Assembly (NCBI GenBank): GCA_017634975.1
Contig: JAGBMJ010000043.1
Coordinates: forward strand, 1-64,000
Direction: 5' to 3'
From: Lachnospiraceae bacterium
Lineage (GTDB): Bacteria; Bacillota; Clostridia; Lachnospirales; Lachnospiraceae
DNA: 64,000 bases
Shown here: positions 9,112 through 17,717 of the stretch, one piece after another
How positions within the stretch are numbered: the first letter of the stretch is position 1
How the letters are laid out: each line of letters begins with the position of its first letter
Made by a program: the position numbers and the translations under genes
The notes under the pieces: generated by a model
Told to the model about the DNA's origin: nothing
Seen by the model: only the letters and a program-made list of their open reading frames with translations
Databases searched by the model: none

Positions 9112-9147
9112 AAAACACCGGGAAATTATCCGACAGAGGGGGTAGTT

Positions 9148-9822
9148 ATGGCAAAAGGCAACAGCAAGATTGAAAATGTGATCGAAGAGATCGAGGAGGA
9201 GATCCGGAACAGTAAGAGCGTATTTTTAAGCGCAACACAGATTTCGGTCAACCGTGAAAGCATTGAAGTGCTGTTAAAAGACCTGCGTAACAGTATTCCG
9301 GAAGAATTGGAGCGTTGCCGCAAGATCATCAGTAACCGCGAAGCCATTGAGCGTCAGGCACGTGATGATGCAGAAAAGATCCGCAACGATGTACGTCAGC
9401 AGGCAGAAACGATCCTCGGTGAATCCGAGATCATGGCACAGGCACAGGCACGTGCGGACGAACTGGTGCAGATGGCGGCGGAAGAAGCGGAACGGATCCG
9501 CGAGGAAGCGCTGTATGAGCGCCAGGTATATCTGTCATCCGCACAGAGTTATTTGAATGATATGCTGCTGAACTTAAACGATATGATCGGTGAGTGCATC
9601 GATGCGACTACGCGCAATACTCAGAAGTTTATGGAGTCACTCAACAGCATCGGACAGACAGTTTCAGACGATCTGTATTCTCTGAATCATCCGGAGGAAG
9701 ATCCGGCGCTGGCACAGGCGAATGCTGCACCGCAGCAGATACAGCCTGTCGTACAGGAAGAGCCGAAGAGCATTTTTGATAATGAGGATCCGGTTGATAA
9801 CGGAGAAGAAGAAGCAAACTGA
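9148..9822 (+). CDS. Coiled-coil protein of unknown function
   Basis: This 224-residue soluble protein is mostly alpha-helical, with a long Ala/Glu/Gln/Arg coiled coil over residues ~50-135 (IERQARDDAEKIRNDVRQQ and similar), resembling stalk proteins such as ATP-synthase b or V-ATPase H subunits. There is no membrane segment. The last ~45 residues are an acidic, Pro/Gln-rich disordered tail. It follows coaD by 36 bases and is closed off by a strong terminator. I assign no function; a scaffold or cell-division role would be a guess. Confidence 0.8.
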   Translation: MAKGNSKIENVIEEIEEEIRNSKSVFLSATQISVNRESIEVLLKDLRNSIPEELERCRKIISNREAIERQARDDAEKIRNDVRQQAETILGESEIMAQAQARADELVQMAAEEAERIREEALYERQVYLSSAQSYLNDMLLNLNDMIGECIDATTRNTQKFMESLNSIGQTVSDDLYSLNHPEEDPALAQANAAPQQIQPVVQEEPKSIFDNEDPVDNGEEEAN

Positions 9823-9847
9823 TCCAAAAAAAGAAAAGGATTTTTAT

Positions 9848-9882
9848 ACCGCCTGCGGGAAGGTGCCCTCAGGCGGTTTTTT
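9848..9882 (+). terminator. Rho-independent terminator
   Basis: ACCGCCTG (9848-9855) pairs perfectly with CAGGCGGT (9870-9877), followed by a run of T. It ends the rsmD-coaD-coiled-coil unit. An A-rich stretch upstream could allow some action on the other strand. Confidence 0.9.
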
Positions 9883-9913
9883 AGGAAAGATAACTATTAG
9901 GAAAGATAACTAT
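9882..9913 (+). repeat. Perfect 16-bp tandem duplication at a ribosome binding site
   Basis: TAGGAAAGATAACTAT occurs twice back to back (9882-9897 and 9898-9913), right up to the ATG of the next gene, so the gene has two copies of its AGGAAAG ribosome binding site. The first copy overlaps the end of the terminator's T-run. Confidence 0.9.
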
Positions 9914-10532
9914 GAAGAAAGTTGTTAAGGGACAATACCGATATCTGCCGATGCAGTTTCAAAAGGAGCTGATCAAGACGGTTGCGATGTTTGCGACCTC
10001 GATCGCAATACTCCTGATCGGTATGATCACGACCATGCACCGGTATCCCGGTATCCCCTGGGCTGACAGCAAGAACAATATACTGACCGTAGCAGCAGTG
10101 CTGGGACTTCTTCCGGCATCCCGCTCCCTGATCTCGACGATCATGTTTGCAAGAGGGAAGAAACATACCTGTCCGGAAAAACTGCATGATCGTATCTGCG
10201 AATTGCAAAACGAACAGAAGCTGCCGCTGTTCTGCTATGATCTGTATTTTACTTCCTATGACAAGATCTATCCGGTGTATGCGATGGCGGCAACGGAAAA
10301 CGAACTGCTGGGATTGCTTTCGGAAAAGGCAGATGTGAACAAGGCGCAGGAACATATCAAAGAGGCACTGCAAAAGGACGGTCAGAAGAATGTGACGGTC
10401 AAGCTGTATCAGGAAGAAGATAAGTATCTCGACAGGATACGGGCAGCGGTGTCGGCCAATGCATCGGCTACGGAACAGGAAGCACAGAAAGCGGCTTCAC
10501 ATATGGAAGTGATGCTGCAGATCTCATTGTAA
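9912..10532 (+). CDS. Membrane protein of unknown function, two helices
   Basis: This 206-residue protein has a basic N-terminus and two membrane helices: TVAMFATSIAILLIGMITTM (~residues 24-43) and NILTVAAVLGLLPASRSLIS (~56-75). A cytoplasmic-looking domain of ~120 residues follows, with mixed charge and no motif I recognise. The start lies at the end of a duplicated ribosome binding site. It is followed 25 bases later by a pseudouridine synthase gene. No function is assigned. Confidence 0.8.
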   Translation: MKKVVKGQYRYLPMQFQKELIKTVAMFATSIAILLIGMITTMHRYPGIPWADSKNNILTVAAVLGLLPASRSLISTIMFARGKKHTCPEKLHDRICELQNEQKLPLFCYDLYFTSYDKIYPVYAMAATENELLGLLSEKADVNKAQEHIKEALQKDGQKNVTVKLYQEEDKYLDRIRAAVSANASATEQEAQKAASHMEVMLQISL

Positions 10533-10557
10533 GAATGAATTTTTTTGAAATCAAAAA

Positions 10558-11562
10558 ATGAAGGAAATTTCGATCGGTACAAAGGACGCCGGACAGCGTC
10601 TGGATAAATATCTGCGTAAGTATCTGCCGGAAGCCGGAAGCGGTTTTCTGTATAAGATGCTGCGAAAGAAAAATATCACATTGAACGGAAAAAAAGCCGA
10701 AGGAAATGAACTGCTTCAGGATCACGATGTGATACGGATCTTCTTTTCGGACGAGACCTTTGCAAAAATGCGTGGGAAAAACACGGTAACGGCAGCTGAT
10801 ACCGGGAATACGGAAAGTAAAGTACCCGGTGTATCCGATGAGAGATATTGTAAAGCGGAGCAGGCCTATCAGAAGATCAAAGGGATCGAAATCGTTTACG
10901 AAGACGAACACCTGCTGTTTGTAAATAAACCGGTCGGAATCTTAAGCCAGGGAGATGACAGCGGACGGCTTTCACTCAATGACTGGATTCTGGGATATTG
11001 TCTGCAAAAGAACGATGATGAGGAGCAGTCCTTACAGGCGGCGGTATGCAACCGGCTGGACCGGAATACATCGGGCCTTGTATTGTGCGGAAAAACGTAT
11101 GCCGGCAGCCGGTTTCTGTCGGATCAGATCCGGAGCCACGGATTTCGCAAGATCTACCGTGCCGTACTGGAAGGACATTTATCCGGGGAGGGATTGCTGA
11201 AAGGCTACTGGTCCAAAGACGAGAAAGCAAACCTTGTCCGTATCACCGCTAGTCAGATGTGTGCAAAGGATCCCGAAGTGCAAACGGCTTACCGTGTTTT
11301 GAGTTATAATGGAGAAGAAGATCTGACGCTGGCAGAAGTGGAGCTGATCACGGGAAAATCCCATCAGATCCGGGCGCATATGGCTTCCATCGGTCATCCT
11401 CTGGCGGGAGATGTGAAATACGGAGGACATACGAGGAAAGGGATACGATCCCAGCTTCTGCATGCGTATGCCGTGCGTTTTCCGAAGCTGGAAGGGACAT
11501 TTGCGGCATTGTCCGAAAAAGAGTTTTGCTGCGAAGCGGCCTGGCTTAAGGAGTGGGGTTAA
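10558..11562 (+). CDS. RluD/RluC-family rRNA pseudouridine synthase
   Basis: The 334-residue protein isomerises uridine to pseudouridine in RNA, probably 23S rRNA. An S4 RNA-binding domain spans ~1-75 (AGQRLDKYLRKYLPEA), followed by the catalytic domain: IVYEDEHLLFVNKPVGILSQ, the catalytic Asp in CNRLDRNTSGLVLCGKT (D168), and the closing LITGKSHQIRAHMASIGHPL. The exact target (RluC-, RluD- or YlyB-type) cannot be told. No ribosome binding site precedes the ATG; the 20 bases upstream are A/T-rich, so translation may rely on low structure. Its stop directly abuts the next ATG. Confidence 0.92.
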   Translation: MKEISIGTKDAGQRLDKYLRKYLPEAGSGFLYKMLRKKNITLNGKKAEGNELLQDHDVIRIFFSDETFAKMRGKNTVTAADTGNTESKVPGVSDERYCKAEQAYQKIKGIEIVYEDEHLLFVNKPVGILSQGDDSGRLSLNDWILGYCLQKNDDEEQSLQAAVCNRLDRNTSGLVLCGKTYAGSRFLSDQIRSHGFRKIYRAVLEGHLSGEGLLKGYWSKDEKANLVRITASQMCAKDPEVQTAYRVLSYNGEEDLTLAEVELITGKSHQIRAHMASIGHPLAGDVKYGGHTRKGIRSQLLHAYAVRFPKLEGTFAALSEKEFCCEAAWLKEWG

Positions 11563-12285
11563 ATGGATAATGATCTGAAATATTTAATGGACGAGATCAA
11601 AGCGGATCAGAAGCCCGTAAAACCGAAGCGCCGGAAGAGGCGGCGCAGGAGCGGGGCTTTGCTGATCCTGTTTTTGTTTGTGTTCATCCTCGTGCTGGTG
11701 GCAGGCGGGATACTGTTCTGGTGGAAGAGCCGGCCGGAGCGAAAGCTGTCGGGCGGGTGGCACCGGACGATCGATCTTGCAGCCGAAGCCGGGGCAGCGG
11801 CAAAAGAATGGCTGATGGATGCCGAAGGCGGGCGTGCGATCGACATGAAAGCCTATATGGGCAGTATTACAGTGGGGGTAGATCTGACCCTGGCAGCGGA
11901 CGGCAGCTGGATATGTATGGTGGATGAGAACAGTTATCGGGCGGCAGAACAGCAGGCATATACCGCGCTGGAGCAGGCGTTGGAAGATCTTCTGCTTGCG
12001 CGTGCGCAGGAGGCGGGGCAGGAGATGACCGGCCGGGAGGAAGCCGCACAGAGTATCGAAGATACCATAGGTATGAGCTGCCAGGAATATCTGAGGACCT
12101 ATGGGCCTGTACTGTTACCTGCGCTGGAAGAACTCCGGGCGGAATACGAAGGCAGCGGTGACTGGAAAGCGGAATCCGGCGTGCTTTTGCGCAACGGCAG
12201 CGGTGAGGCGTTTCTGATCAATACGGATCTTCTGGTATTGACCGGGAGTGAAGGAACGGAGGTGTATTATCGTAATGCGGATTAA
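11563..12285 (+). CDS. Single-pass membrane protein of unknown function
   Basis: The 240-residue protein begins with a very basic cytoplasmic stretch (KPKRRKRRRR), then one membrane helix (ALLILFLFVFILVLVAGGIL, ~34-53), then an extracytoplasmic domain rich in Ala and Glu. This resembles type II membrane proteins of Firmicute envelopes, but I recognise no family. It abuts the pseudouridine synthase and overlaps the next gene by 11 bases, so all three are probably translated from one message. Its position just before a D,D-carboxypeptidase suggests, by context only, an envelope role. Confidence 0.8.
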   Translation: MDNDLKYLMDEIKADQKPVKPKRRKRRRRSGALLILFLFVFILVLVAGGILFWWKSRPERKLSGGWHRTIDLAAEAGAAAKEWLMDAEGGRAIDMKAYMGSITVGVDLTLAADGSWICMVDENSYRAAEQQAYTALEQALEDLLLARAQEAGQEMTGREEAAQSIEDTIGMSCQEYLRTYGPVLLPALEELRAEYEGSGDWKAESGVLLRNGSGEAFLINTDLLVLTGSEGTEVYYRNAD

Positions 12286-13732
12286 GAGACTGTTACTGGC
12301 CCTGCTGCTTTTGTTCGTCTGGCTGGCACCGGCGGGCGACGTGCAGGCGGCAGATGAAAAACACAGCATATATGAGGATCTGCGCTTCAGTGTAAACGGC
12401 GGAGCAACCCGTGTGGTCAAAACGATCCACTATAAGTATGAAAACAACCGCTATGTGTCGATGCGCGATCTGGCGGCGGCCTTGTCCGGCACGGAAAAGA
12501 CCTTTGAGCTGTCGGTTGCGGAGACGTCTGTGACGATCACGACCGGGATACCGTATCAGGCGGCCGGCGGCGAAAATGAGCCTTTTTTGATCCCGGAGGA
12601 TGTGACGGATTATGCGGTGACGACCAGGGCGCTGCGGCTGAATACGATCACGATCGATGAGCGGAATGTGCGGTATCATACCCTGATCGGGAAGAACGAT
12701 GCGGATGTGTTTGACTGCTATATGAGTCTGACGGACGTGGCGATGCTGCTGGATCTGGACCTCGCCCTGGATAGTGAGGGACTGCATCTGAATACAGCAG
12801 GACATTTTCACATGGATATGAATGCATTGAAGGCACAGGGATTTTTTTATGAGGTACACAGCGCCCTGGTGGGAAACGCAACGACCGGAGAGATCTATGC
12901 TTCCTATGAGGAAGATCTGAGCGTGCCGATCGCCAGTACGACCAAGCTGATGACCTACCTGTGCGTGATGGATGCCGTATCGAATGGGGAACTGACGTTG
13001 AATGATACCGTGCGGATCTCGCGGAATGCAGAGAGGCTGTCCAGGAGCGCGGACGGTACGATCCCGATGAAAGAAGGACAGGAAGCTACGGTACGGGATC
13101 TTCTGTACGGGCTGCTCCTGCCATCCAGCAATGAATGTGCGCTGGCGCTGGCGGAGCATATCTGCGGCAGTGAGGCGGCGTTCGTGGAACGCATGAATGC
13201 AAAGGCGCTTGCGATCGGCCTTTCGGCGGATGCTGTATTTTATAATTCCAACGGTCTGCCGGTTTTTACGGATACGGTAGCGGCAAGCAAGATCCAGAAC
13301 CATATGTCGGCAAAGGATATGTTCCTGCTGGTGTCTCATATCCTGAAGGAATATCCCGAGGTCATGGAGATTACGGACAGCGTAAAAGCAGAGCTTCCGA
13401 GTTTTCAGACGAGTGTAAACAATACCAATCCGATGATCTATAACCTGCCGGAAGCCGTGGGGATGAAGACCGGAACGACTACGATGTCGGGTGCCTGTCT
13501 GGTATCGGCGCTGGAAGCAACGGCGCCGGATGGCGGCAAAAACTATATCGTGGCGATCGAATTTGGGGCAGAGGACGGTACGGTGCGTTGCACTTTATCC
13601 GAAGAACTGTTATTATACGGGAAGCAGTATCTTTCCGAAGGGAATAGCGGTACCCCGGTCACGCCGCCTGAAGAAGGCGGGATCCCGCAGAATGCGGAGG
13701 AGCTGATCCGGGCCGTACTGCGAAAACGCTGA
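12275..13732 (+). CDS. D-alanyl-D-alanine carboxypeptidase (PBP5/DacA family)
   Basis: An exported serine peptidase that trims the terminal D-Ala from peptidoglycan peptides. A signal peptide is evident (RLLLALLLLFVWLAPAG then VQAADEK). Residues ~30-180 look like a copper-amine-oxidase-N-type stalk domain (FSVNGG, YVSMRDLAAAL, MSLTDVAMLLDL), an unusual N-terminal addition. The penicillin-binding motifs follow: SxxK in IASTTKLMT (S221/K224), SxN in PSSNECALALAEH (~284-286) and KTG in GMKTGTTTMSGA (K398). A GTG 27 bases upstream is in frame, but GGAGG at 12258-12262 serves the ATG at 12275. About 485 residues. Confidence 0.9.
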   Translation: MRIKRLLLALLLLFVWLAPAGDVQAADEKHSIYEDLRFSVNGGATRVVKTIHYKYENNRYVSMRDLAAALSGTEKTFELSVAETSVTITTGIPYQAAGGENEPFLIPEDVTDYAVTTRALRLNTITIDERNVRYHTLIGKNDADVFDCYMSLTDVAMLLDLDLALDSEGLHLNTAGHFHMDMNALKAQGFFYEVHSALVGNATTGEIYASYEEDLSVPIASTTKLMTYLCVMDAVSNGELTLNDTVRISRNAERLSRSADGTIPMKEGQEATVRDLLYGLLLPSSNECALALAEHICGSEAAFVERMNAKALAIGLSADAVFYNSNGLPVFTDTVAASKIQNHMSAKDMFLLVSHILKEYPEVMEITDSVKAELPSFQTSVNNTNPMIYNLPEAVGMKTGTTTMSGACLVSALEATAPDGGKNYIVAIEFGAEDGTVRCTLSEELLLYGKQYLSEGNSGTPVTPPEEGGIPQNAEELIRAVLRKR

Positions 13733-13768
13733 CGTTTTTTCATATATACGAGAAAGGGGGCAGAGAAC

Positions 13769-14116
13769 ATGGCAGATTTCAGATCTTTAAACATTGAAGA
13801 TGTACAGATGATGGTGGAGGATTCCATCAATCCCGAACTGATCGGTTTTGTAAATGACAAGATCGTGGAAGCGGCGAGAAACGGCTATACGACAGTGGAA
13901 GGGCGGATCCGCCTGCTGGATTTTAATTTCAATGTGATCGATAATGAAGAAGAAAAGCCGGATCGCAAGGAGATCACGAAACAGGCCAAAGCACTGAAAC
14001 TGTATTATGAGAGGCGTGGTTTTCAGGTAAGTATTTTTAAGGACGGAACCGGAGAGTATACGGAGATCGATATCTTCTGGGATTTTCAGGAAGAACAGAA
14101 AAAGAGGTTGTCATAA
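13769..14116 (+). CDS. Small conserved-looking protein of unknown function
   Basis: A 115-residue soluble, acidic protein (MADFRSLNIEDVQMMVEDS start) with mixed alpha/beta character and no membrane segment. GAAAGGGGG upstream of the ATG is a good ribosome binding site. It lies between the carboxypeptidase gene and the promoter of rplS. I do not recognise the family. Confidence 0.75.
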   Translation: MADFRSLNIEDVQMMVEDSINPELIGFVNDKIVEAARNGYTTVEGRIRLLDFNFNVIDNEEEKPDRKEITKQAKALKLYYERRGFQVSIFKDGTGEYTEIDIFWDFQEEQKKRLS

Positions 14117-14125
14117 AAAAACAGC

Positions 14126-14154
14126 TTGCATTGTAAAATACATTGTGATAAAAT
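14126..14154 (+). promoter_or_regulatory. Promoter of rplS
   Basis: TTGCAT (14126-14131), 17 bases, TAAAAT (14149-14154). The leader to the rplS ATG is about 80 bases. An L19 autoregulatory leader is known in some Firmicutes; I could not confirm its fold here. Confidence 0.7.
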
Positions 14155-14241
14155 AGCAACGTTGCAAAAGTAAAGAGATATTCCGCTGATACGATAAGAG
14201 TATGTAAGAATGTCCGATGAAATGACAGGAGGATTTATAAA

Positions 14242-14592
14242 ATGAACGTAGAGATCATCAAAGAGCTCGAAAAAGAACAGATCAAAGAAGATGTGCTGAC
14301 CTTCAACGTAGGTGATACCGTAAAGGTTCACGGTAAGATCAAGGAAGGCGAGAAGGAAAGAATCCAGGTATTTGAAGGCGTAGTTACCAAGATCCAGAAT
14401 GGTGGCGCCCGTACCACATTTACCGTTCGCAAGACTTCCAATGGTGTAGGCGTTGATAAGACATGGCCTCTGTACAGCCCGAACGTAGAGAAGGTTGAAG
14501 TAGTACGCCGCGGTAAGGTTCGCCGTGCTAGACTGAACTACCTGAAAGGCCGCGTAGGTAAGCGTGCGAAGGTTAAGGAAGTACTTAGATAA
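14242..14592 (+). CDS. rplS: 50S ribosomal protein L19
   Basis: The 116-residue protein matches L19: [41 protein letters not shown]-equivalent [20 protein letters not shown], and [20 protein letters not shown] at the end. L19 sits at the 30S-50S interface of the ribosome. AGGAGG precedes the ATG. Codon choice is strongly biased (CTG, GTA, AAG, CGT), as expected for a highly expressed gene. It has its own promoter and terminator and so is likely monocistronic. Next to it, in conserved order, are lepB, rbgA and rnhB. Confidence 0.97.
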   Translation: MNVEIIKELEKEQIKEDVLTFNVGDTVKVHGKIKEGEKERIQVFEGVVTKIQNGGARTTFTVRKTSNGVGVDKTWPLYSPNVEKVEVVRRGKVRRARLNYLKGRVGKRAKVKEVLR

Positions 14593-14685
14593 AACGATTC
14601 GGATCACCGCGAGGATGAGCTTGCAAATCCCGAGTTTAATACGTACTTTTTAGATAATTTAGATCTGATGAAATGACATTGGAGA

Positions 14686-14716
14686 GGGGTTCCGCAAGCG
14701 GAACCCCTTGTTCATC
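14686..14716 (+). terminator. Terminator after rplS
   Basis: GGGGTTCCG (14686-14694) and CGGAACCCC (14699-14707) form a perfect 9-bp stem with a CAAG loop, followed by TTGTT. The T-run is short, so some readthrough into lepB is possible. Bases 14593-14685 hold no other feature. Confidence 0.8.
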
Positions 14717-14737
14717 ATTATAGGCCGTTTTTATAAT
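14708..14737 (+). promoter_or_regulatory. Promoter of first lepB, giving an ultra-short leader
   Basis: TTGTTC (14708-14713), an 18-base spacer and a perfect TATAAT (14732-14737). Transcription should start near 14744, about six bases before the ATG at 14750, giving an almost leaderless message. Confidence 0.55.
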
Positions 14738-14749
14738 CTGCAGAGGTAT

Positions 14750-15337
14750 ATGGCAAAAAGAAAAAGGGGCTTGACCTTTTACAGGAAAGAGAAGAAAATA
14801 AATCGTAGGCTGCTTCTGGAGATCATGCATTGGGTATTCTCCGGATTGGTCATGGTTTTGCTTGCATTTATGATGGTGTATCTTTTCGGACTGCGCACCA
14901 GTGTGATCGGAATCTCTATGGAGCCGACACTGGCGAACGGCCAGGAGATCCTGATCGACCGTTTTATTTTCCTGCTGAAATCGCCGAAACGCGGTGATGT
15001 AGTGGTATTTCGGCCAAACGGAAACGAGAATGCCCATTACTATGTGAAGCGTGTCGTCGGAGAACCGGGAGATACGGTGCTCATCAAGGATGGCTTGTTG
15101 TTTATCAGCGGGGATATCTATGATGACAAGGGTATGTTTGACCGGATCGAAAACGGAGGGATCGCAGAAAGCGGGATCTCTCTCGGAGAGGATGAATATT
15201 TTGTGCTGGGGGACAATCGGAACGACAGTGAAGATTCCAGATCCAGCAATATCGGTATTGTAAAGAAGGACTATATCATCGGACGCGCCTGGTTTCGCCT
15301 GCGGGCGGGCGGCGTGGAGACCGGTTTTATTCAATAA
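14750..15337 (+). CDS. lepB: Type I signal peptidase (first copy)
   Basis: A membrane serine protease that cleaves signal peptides from exported proteins. One N-terminal helix (~residues 29-48, VFSGLVMVLLAFMMVYLFGL) anchors it. The catalytic Ser is in GISMEPTLANGQ (S56) and the Lys in YYVKRVVGEPGDT (K100). The closing GDNRNDSEDSR box is present. I chose ATG 14750 (MAKRKRGLTF, 195 residues). A TTG at 14708 is in frame but overlaps the terminator stem. AGAGG lies only three bases before the ATG, too close for a normal ribosome binding site. A second signal peptidase gene is 1.5 kb downstream. Confidence 0.93.
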   Translation: MAKRKRGLTFYRKEKKINRRLLLEIMHWVFSGLVMVLLAFMMVYLFGLRTSVIGISMEPTLANGQEILIDRFIFLLKSPKRGDVVVFRPNGNENAHYYVKRVVGEPGDTVLIKDGLLFISGDIYDDKGMFDRIENGGIAESGISLGEDEYFVLGDNRNDSEDSRSSNIGIVKKDYIIGRAWFRLRAGGVETGFIQ

Positions 15338-15355
15338 GAGATCAAGAGGTGTGGG

Positions 15356-16201
15356 ATGGAGATCCAATGGTATCCCGGACATATGACAAAAGCCATGCGG
15401 CAGATGTCGGAAGACATGAAGCTGATCGATCTGGTGATCGAGCTGGTGGATGCAAGAGTGCCGGTATCCGGCAGAAATCCGGATCTGGAGAAACTTGGAA
15501 AAGGCAAGGCACGGCTGCTTTTGCTGAATAAGAGTGATCTTTCCGATGCGCGGGAAAACGAGCGCTGGAAAAAGTACTTTCAGGAGCAGGGACTGCAGAC
15601 GGTCCTTCTGGATGCACAGAAAAACCATGGAATGGCGGAGATCAAAGCGGCGATCCAGATCGCGTGCGCCGAAAAGATTGAGCGTGACCGCAGGAGAGGC
15701 ATCAAAAACCGTCCGGTACGTGCGATGGTTGTGGGGATCCCGAATGTCGGGAAATCTACGTTTATCAACAGTTTTGCAAAGAAAGCGGTTACAAAGACCG
15801 GCAATAAGCCCGGGGTGACCAAAGGAAAGCAGTGGATCCGCCTGAATCCGACGCTGGAGCTTCTGGATACGCCGGGGGTGCTGTGGCCGAAGTTTGAGGA
15901 TAAGACCGTCGGTCTGCATCTGGCTATGATCGGCACGATCAACGATGAGATCCTGCAGACGGAAGAACTGGCGATGGAATGCATCGCGTTCCTGAAACAG
16001 GAATATGCCGGGAAGCTCAAAGAGCGCTATGAGGTGGCGGAAGACCAAGAAAATCATGTCGTGCTGCTGGGGATCGCAGAACGTCTCGGCTGTCTGAAAA
16101 AGGGCGGCGAAGCGGATCTGACGCGAGCGGCAAAACTTCTGATCGAGGATCTGCGTTCGGGCAGACTGGGCAGGATTTCGATTGAAAAGGTTCCGAATTA
16201 A
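15356..16201 (+). CDS. rbgA: Ribosome biogenesis GTPase YlqF/RbgA
   Basis: A circularly permuted GTPase needed for late assembly of the 50S subunit. The sequence starts MEIQWYPGHMTKAMRQM, typical of YlqF. The motifs come in permuted order: G4 (LLLNKSDLSD) first, then G1 (GIPNVGKSTFINSF), then G3 (LELLDTPGVLWP), with a C-terminal helical ANTAR-like domain. Length of 281 is normal. The position between rplS/lepB and rnhB matches the ylqF neighbourhood of Bacillus. Confidence 0.96.
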   Translation: MEIQWYPGHMTKAMRQMSEDMKLIDLVIELVDARVPVSGRNPDLEKLGKGKARLLLLNKSDLSDARENERWKKYFQEQGLQTVLLDAQKNHGMAEIKAAIQIACAEKIERDRRRGIKNRPVRAMVVGIPNVGKSTFINSFAKKAVTKTGNKPGVTKGKQWIRLNPTLELLDTPGVLWPKFEDKTVGLHLAMIGTINDEILQTEELAMECIAFLKQEYAGKLKERYEVAEDQENHVVLLGIAERLGCLKKGGEADLTRAAKLLIEDLRSGRLGRISIEKVPN

Positions 16202-16306
16202 AAAGCTTTTTATTAAAAAAGATTCTGAATTGAAAAGGATTCTGATTTGAAAGCGTGTGAGAATGCGGATGCAAAAACAGATCCGGATATGGAGGCAGAT
16301 AAAGCA

Positions 16307-16933
16307 ATGGAAGATCTGATGGAAGAAAACGTAAGCGGGGGCCCGACTGAAAAAACGGAAAGCCCGGAGGAAGCCAAAAAGAAAAAGATGAAAGCGATCG
16401 CAAGGGAGATCCTGAGCAATTCGCTGTTTCTTCTGGTCGTACTGGTATTGACCTTATTGATCGTAAAATACGTAGGACAGCGTACCGTAGTTGTCGGGGA
16501 CAGTATGGAAACAACACTTCAGAACGGGGATAACCTGATCGTAGACAAGATTGGTTACCGTTTCCACGATCCGGAACGCTTCGATGTGATCGTATTTCCT
16601 TTCGAGTATAAGGATGAGACTTATTATATTAAACGTATCATCGGTCTGCCCGGAGAAACCGTGCGTATCGATGATGACGGAAATATCTATATCAACGATG
16701 TGATCCTGGAGGAGCATTTCGGCGCGGAAACGATGATCGATCCGGGGCTTGCATACGGAGGTATCACACTGGGAGAAAATCAGTATTTCGTCCTTGGCGA
16801 TAATCGTAACCATTCCTCAGATTCCCGGGTGCCTTCCGTAGGATTGATCGAAAAAGAGGATATCATCGGACGGGCATGGATCCGACTGTTTCCTTTGAGT
16901 AAATTCGGAAAGATCCCGCATACCGTGGAGTAA
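16307..16933 (+). CDS. lepB: Type I signal peptidase (second copy)
   Basis: A second signal peptidase I: a charged N-terminus, an anchor helix (NSLFLLVVLVLTLLIVKYVG), catalytic Ser in VGDSMETTLQNGD (S66), Lys in YYIKRIIGLPGE (K109), and GDNRNHSSDSR near the end. I chose ATG 16307 because GGAGG lies 11 bases upstream; in-frame alternatives are ATG 16289 and TTG 16247, which would add up to 20 residues. The N-terminus is longer and more acidic than in the first copy. The two proteins differ clearly in sequence, so this is an old duplication. It is followed 8 bases later by rnhB. Confidence 0.93.
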   Translation: MEDLMEENVSGGPTEKTESPEEAKKKKMKAIAREILSNSLFLLVVLVLTLLIVKYVGQRTVVVGDSMETTLQNGDNLIVDKIGYRFHDPERFDVIVFPFEYKDETYYIKRIIGLPGETVRIDDDGNIYINDVILEEHFGAETMIDPGLAYGGITLGENQYFVLGDNRNHSSDSRVPSVGLIEKEDIIGRAWIRLFPLSKFGKIPHTVE

Positions 16934-16941
16934 ACAGCAGA

Positions 16942-17697
16942 ATGGAAAGCGCAGCACAGATCAGTGAAAAATTCAAAGCACTCCCGGAAGGCGAATTGCC
17001 GGCTTTTGTTGAGGAATACCGGGCGGATACGCGCAAGGCGGTCGTTACGATCGTAGAACGGGCACAGAAGAAGATCGCGGCGTTGGAAGCGGAAAAACAG
17101 CGGATGTATCAGATGTTTTCCTTTGAACGTCAGTATTCCGATTACGTCTATATCTGCGGGATCGACGAAGTGGGCCGGGGACCGCTGGCCGGACCGGTCG
17201 TGGCGGGAGCGGTGATCCTTCCGAAAGATTGTTCTCTTCTCTGGCTAAATGATTCCAAACAATTATCCGAAAAAAAGAGAGAGGAGCTTTATGACTGCAT
17301 CATGGCGGAAGCGGTATCCACGGGGCTGGGATATGTCGCTCCGGAACGGATCGATGAGATCAACATACTGCAGGCAACCTATGAGGCGATGCGGGAGGCT
17401 GTCTCCAAGCTGCATCCGCAGCCGGATCTGCTATTGAATGATGCGGTAACGATCCCGAAGGTAGAGATAAAGCAGGTGCCGATCATCAAGGGAGATGCCA
17501 AATCGGCATCGATCGCGGCGGCAAGCATCATTGCCAAGGTAACCAGAGACCGGCTGATGGTACAGTACGATGAGATCTACCCGGAATACGGGTTCGCGGC
17601 AAACAAAGGGTATGGGGCGCAGGCGCATATCGAAGCGCTGCAGAAGTACGGGCCGACACCGATCCATCGTCGCAGCTTTATCAAAAATTTTATTTGA
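16942..17697 (+). CDS. rnhB: Ribonuclease HII
   Basis: It removes RNA or single ribonucleotides from RNA-DNA hybrids in the cytoplasm. The catalytic region starts YICGIDEVGRGPLAGPVVAG with D75 and E76. VEIKQVPIIKGDAKSASIAA and GFAANKGYGAQAHIEALQKYG follow, ending with HRRSF. The 251-residue length includes an extra helical N-terminal ~65 residues (VTIVERAQKKIAALEAEKQR), common in Firmicute RNase HII. The gene lies in the expected position after rbgA. Confidence 0.96.
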   Translation: MESAAQISEKFKALPEGELPAFVEEYRADTRKAVVTIVERAQKKIAALEAEKQRMYQMFSFERQYSDYVYICGIDEVGRGPLAGPVVAGAVILPKDCSLLWLNDSKQLSEKKREELYDCIMAEAVSTGLGYVAPERIDEINILQATYEAMREAVSKLHPQPDLLLNDAVTIPKVEIKQVPIIKGDAKSASIAAASIIAKVTRDRLMVQYDEIYPEYGFAANKGYGAQAHIEALQKYGPTPIHRRSFIKNFI

Positions 17698-17717
17698 CGT
17701 AAAGGGGGAAACGGCGT

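Noticed and set aside
12293-13339. Minus-strand frame opposite the carboxypeptidase gene
   Set aside because: Shadow frame. The plus strand has a signal peptide and all three penicillin-binding motifs.
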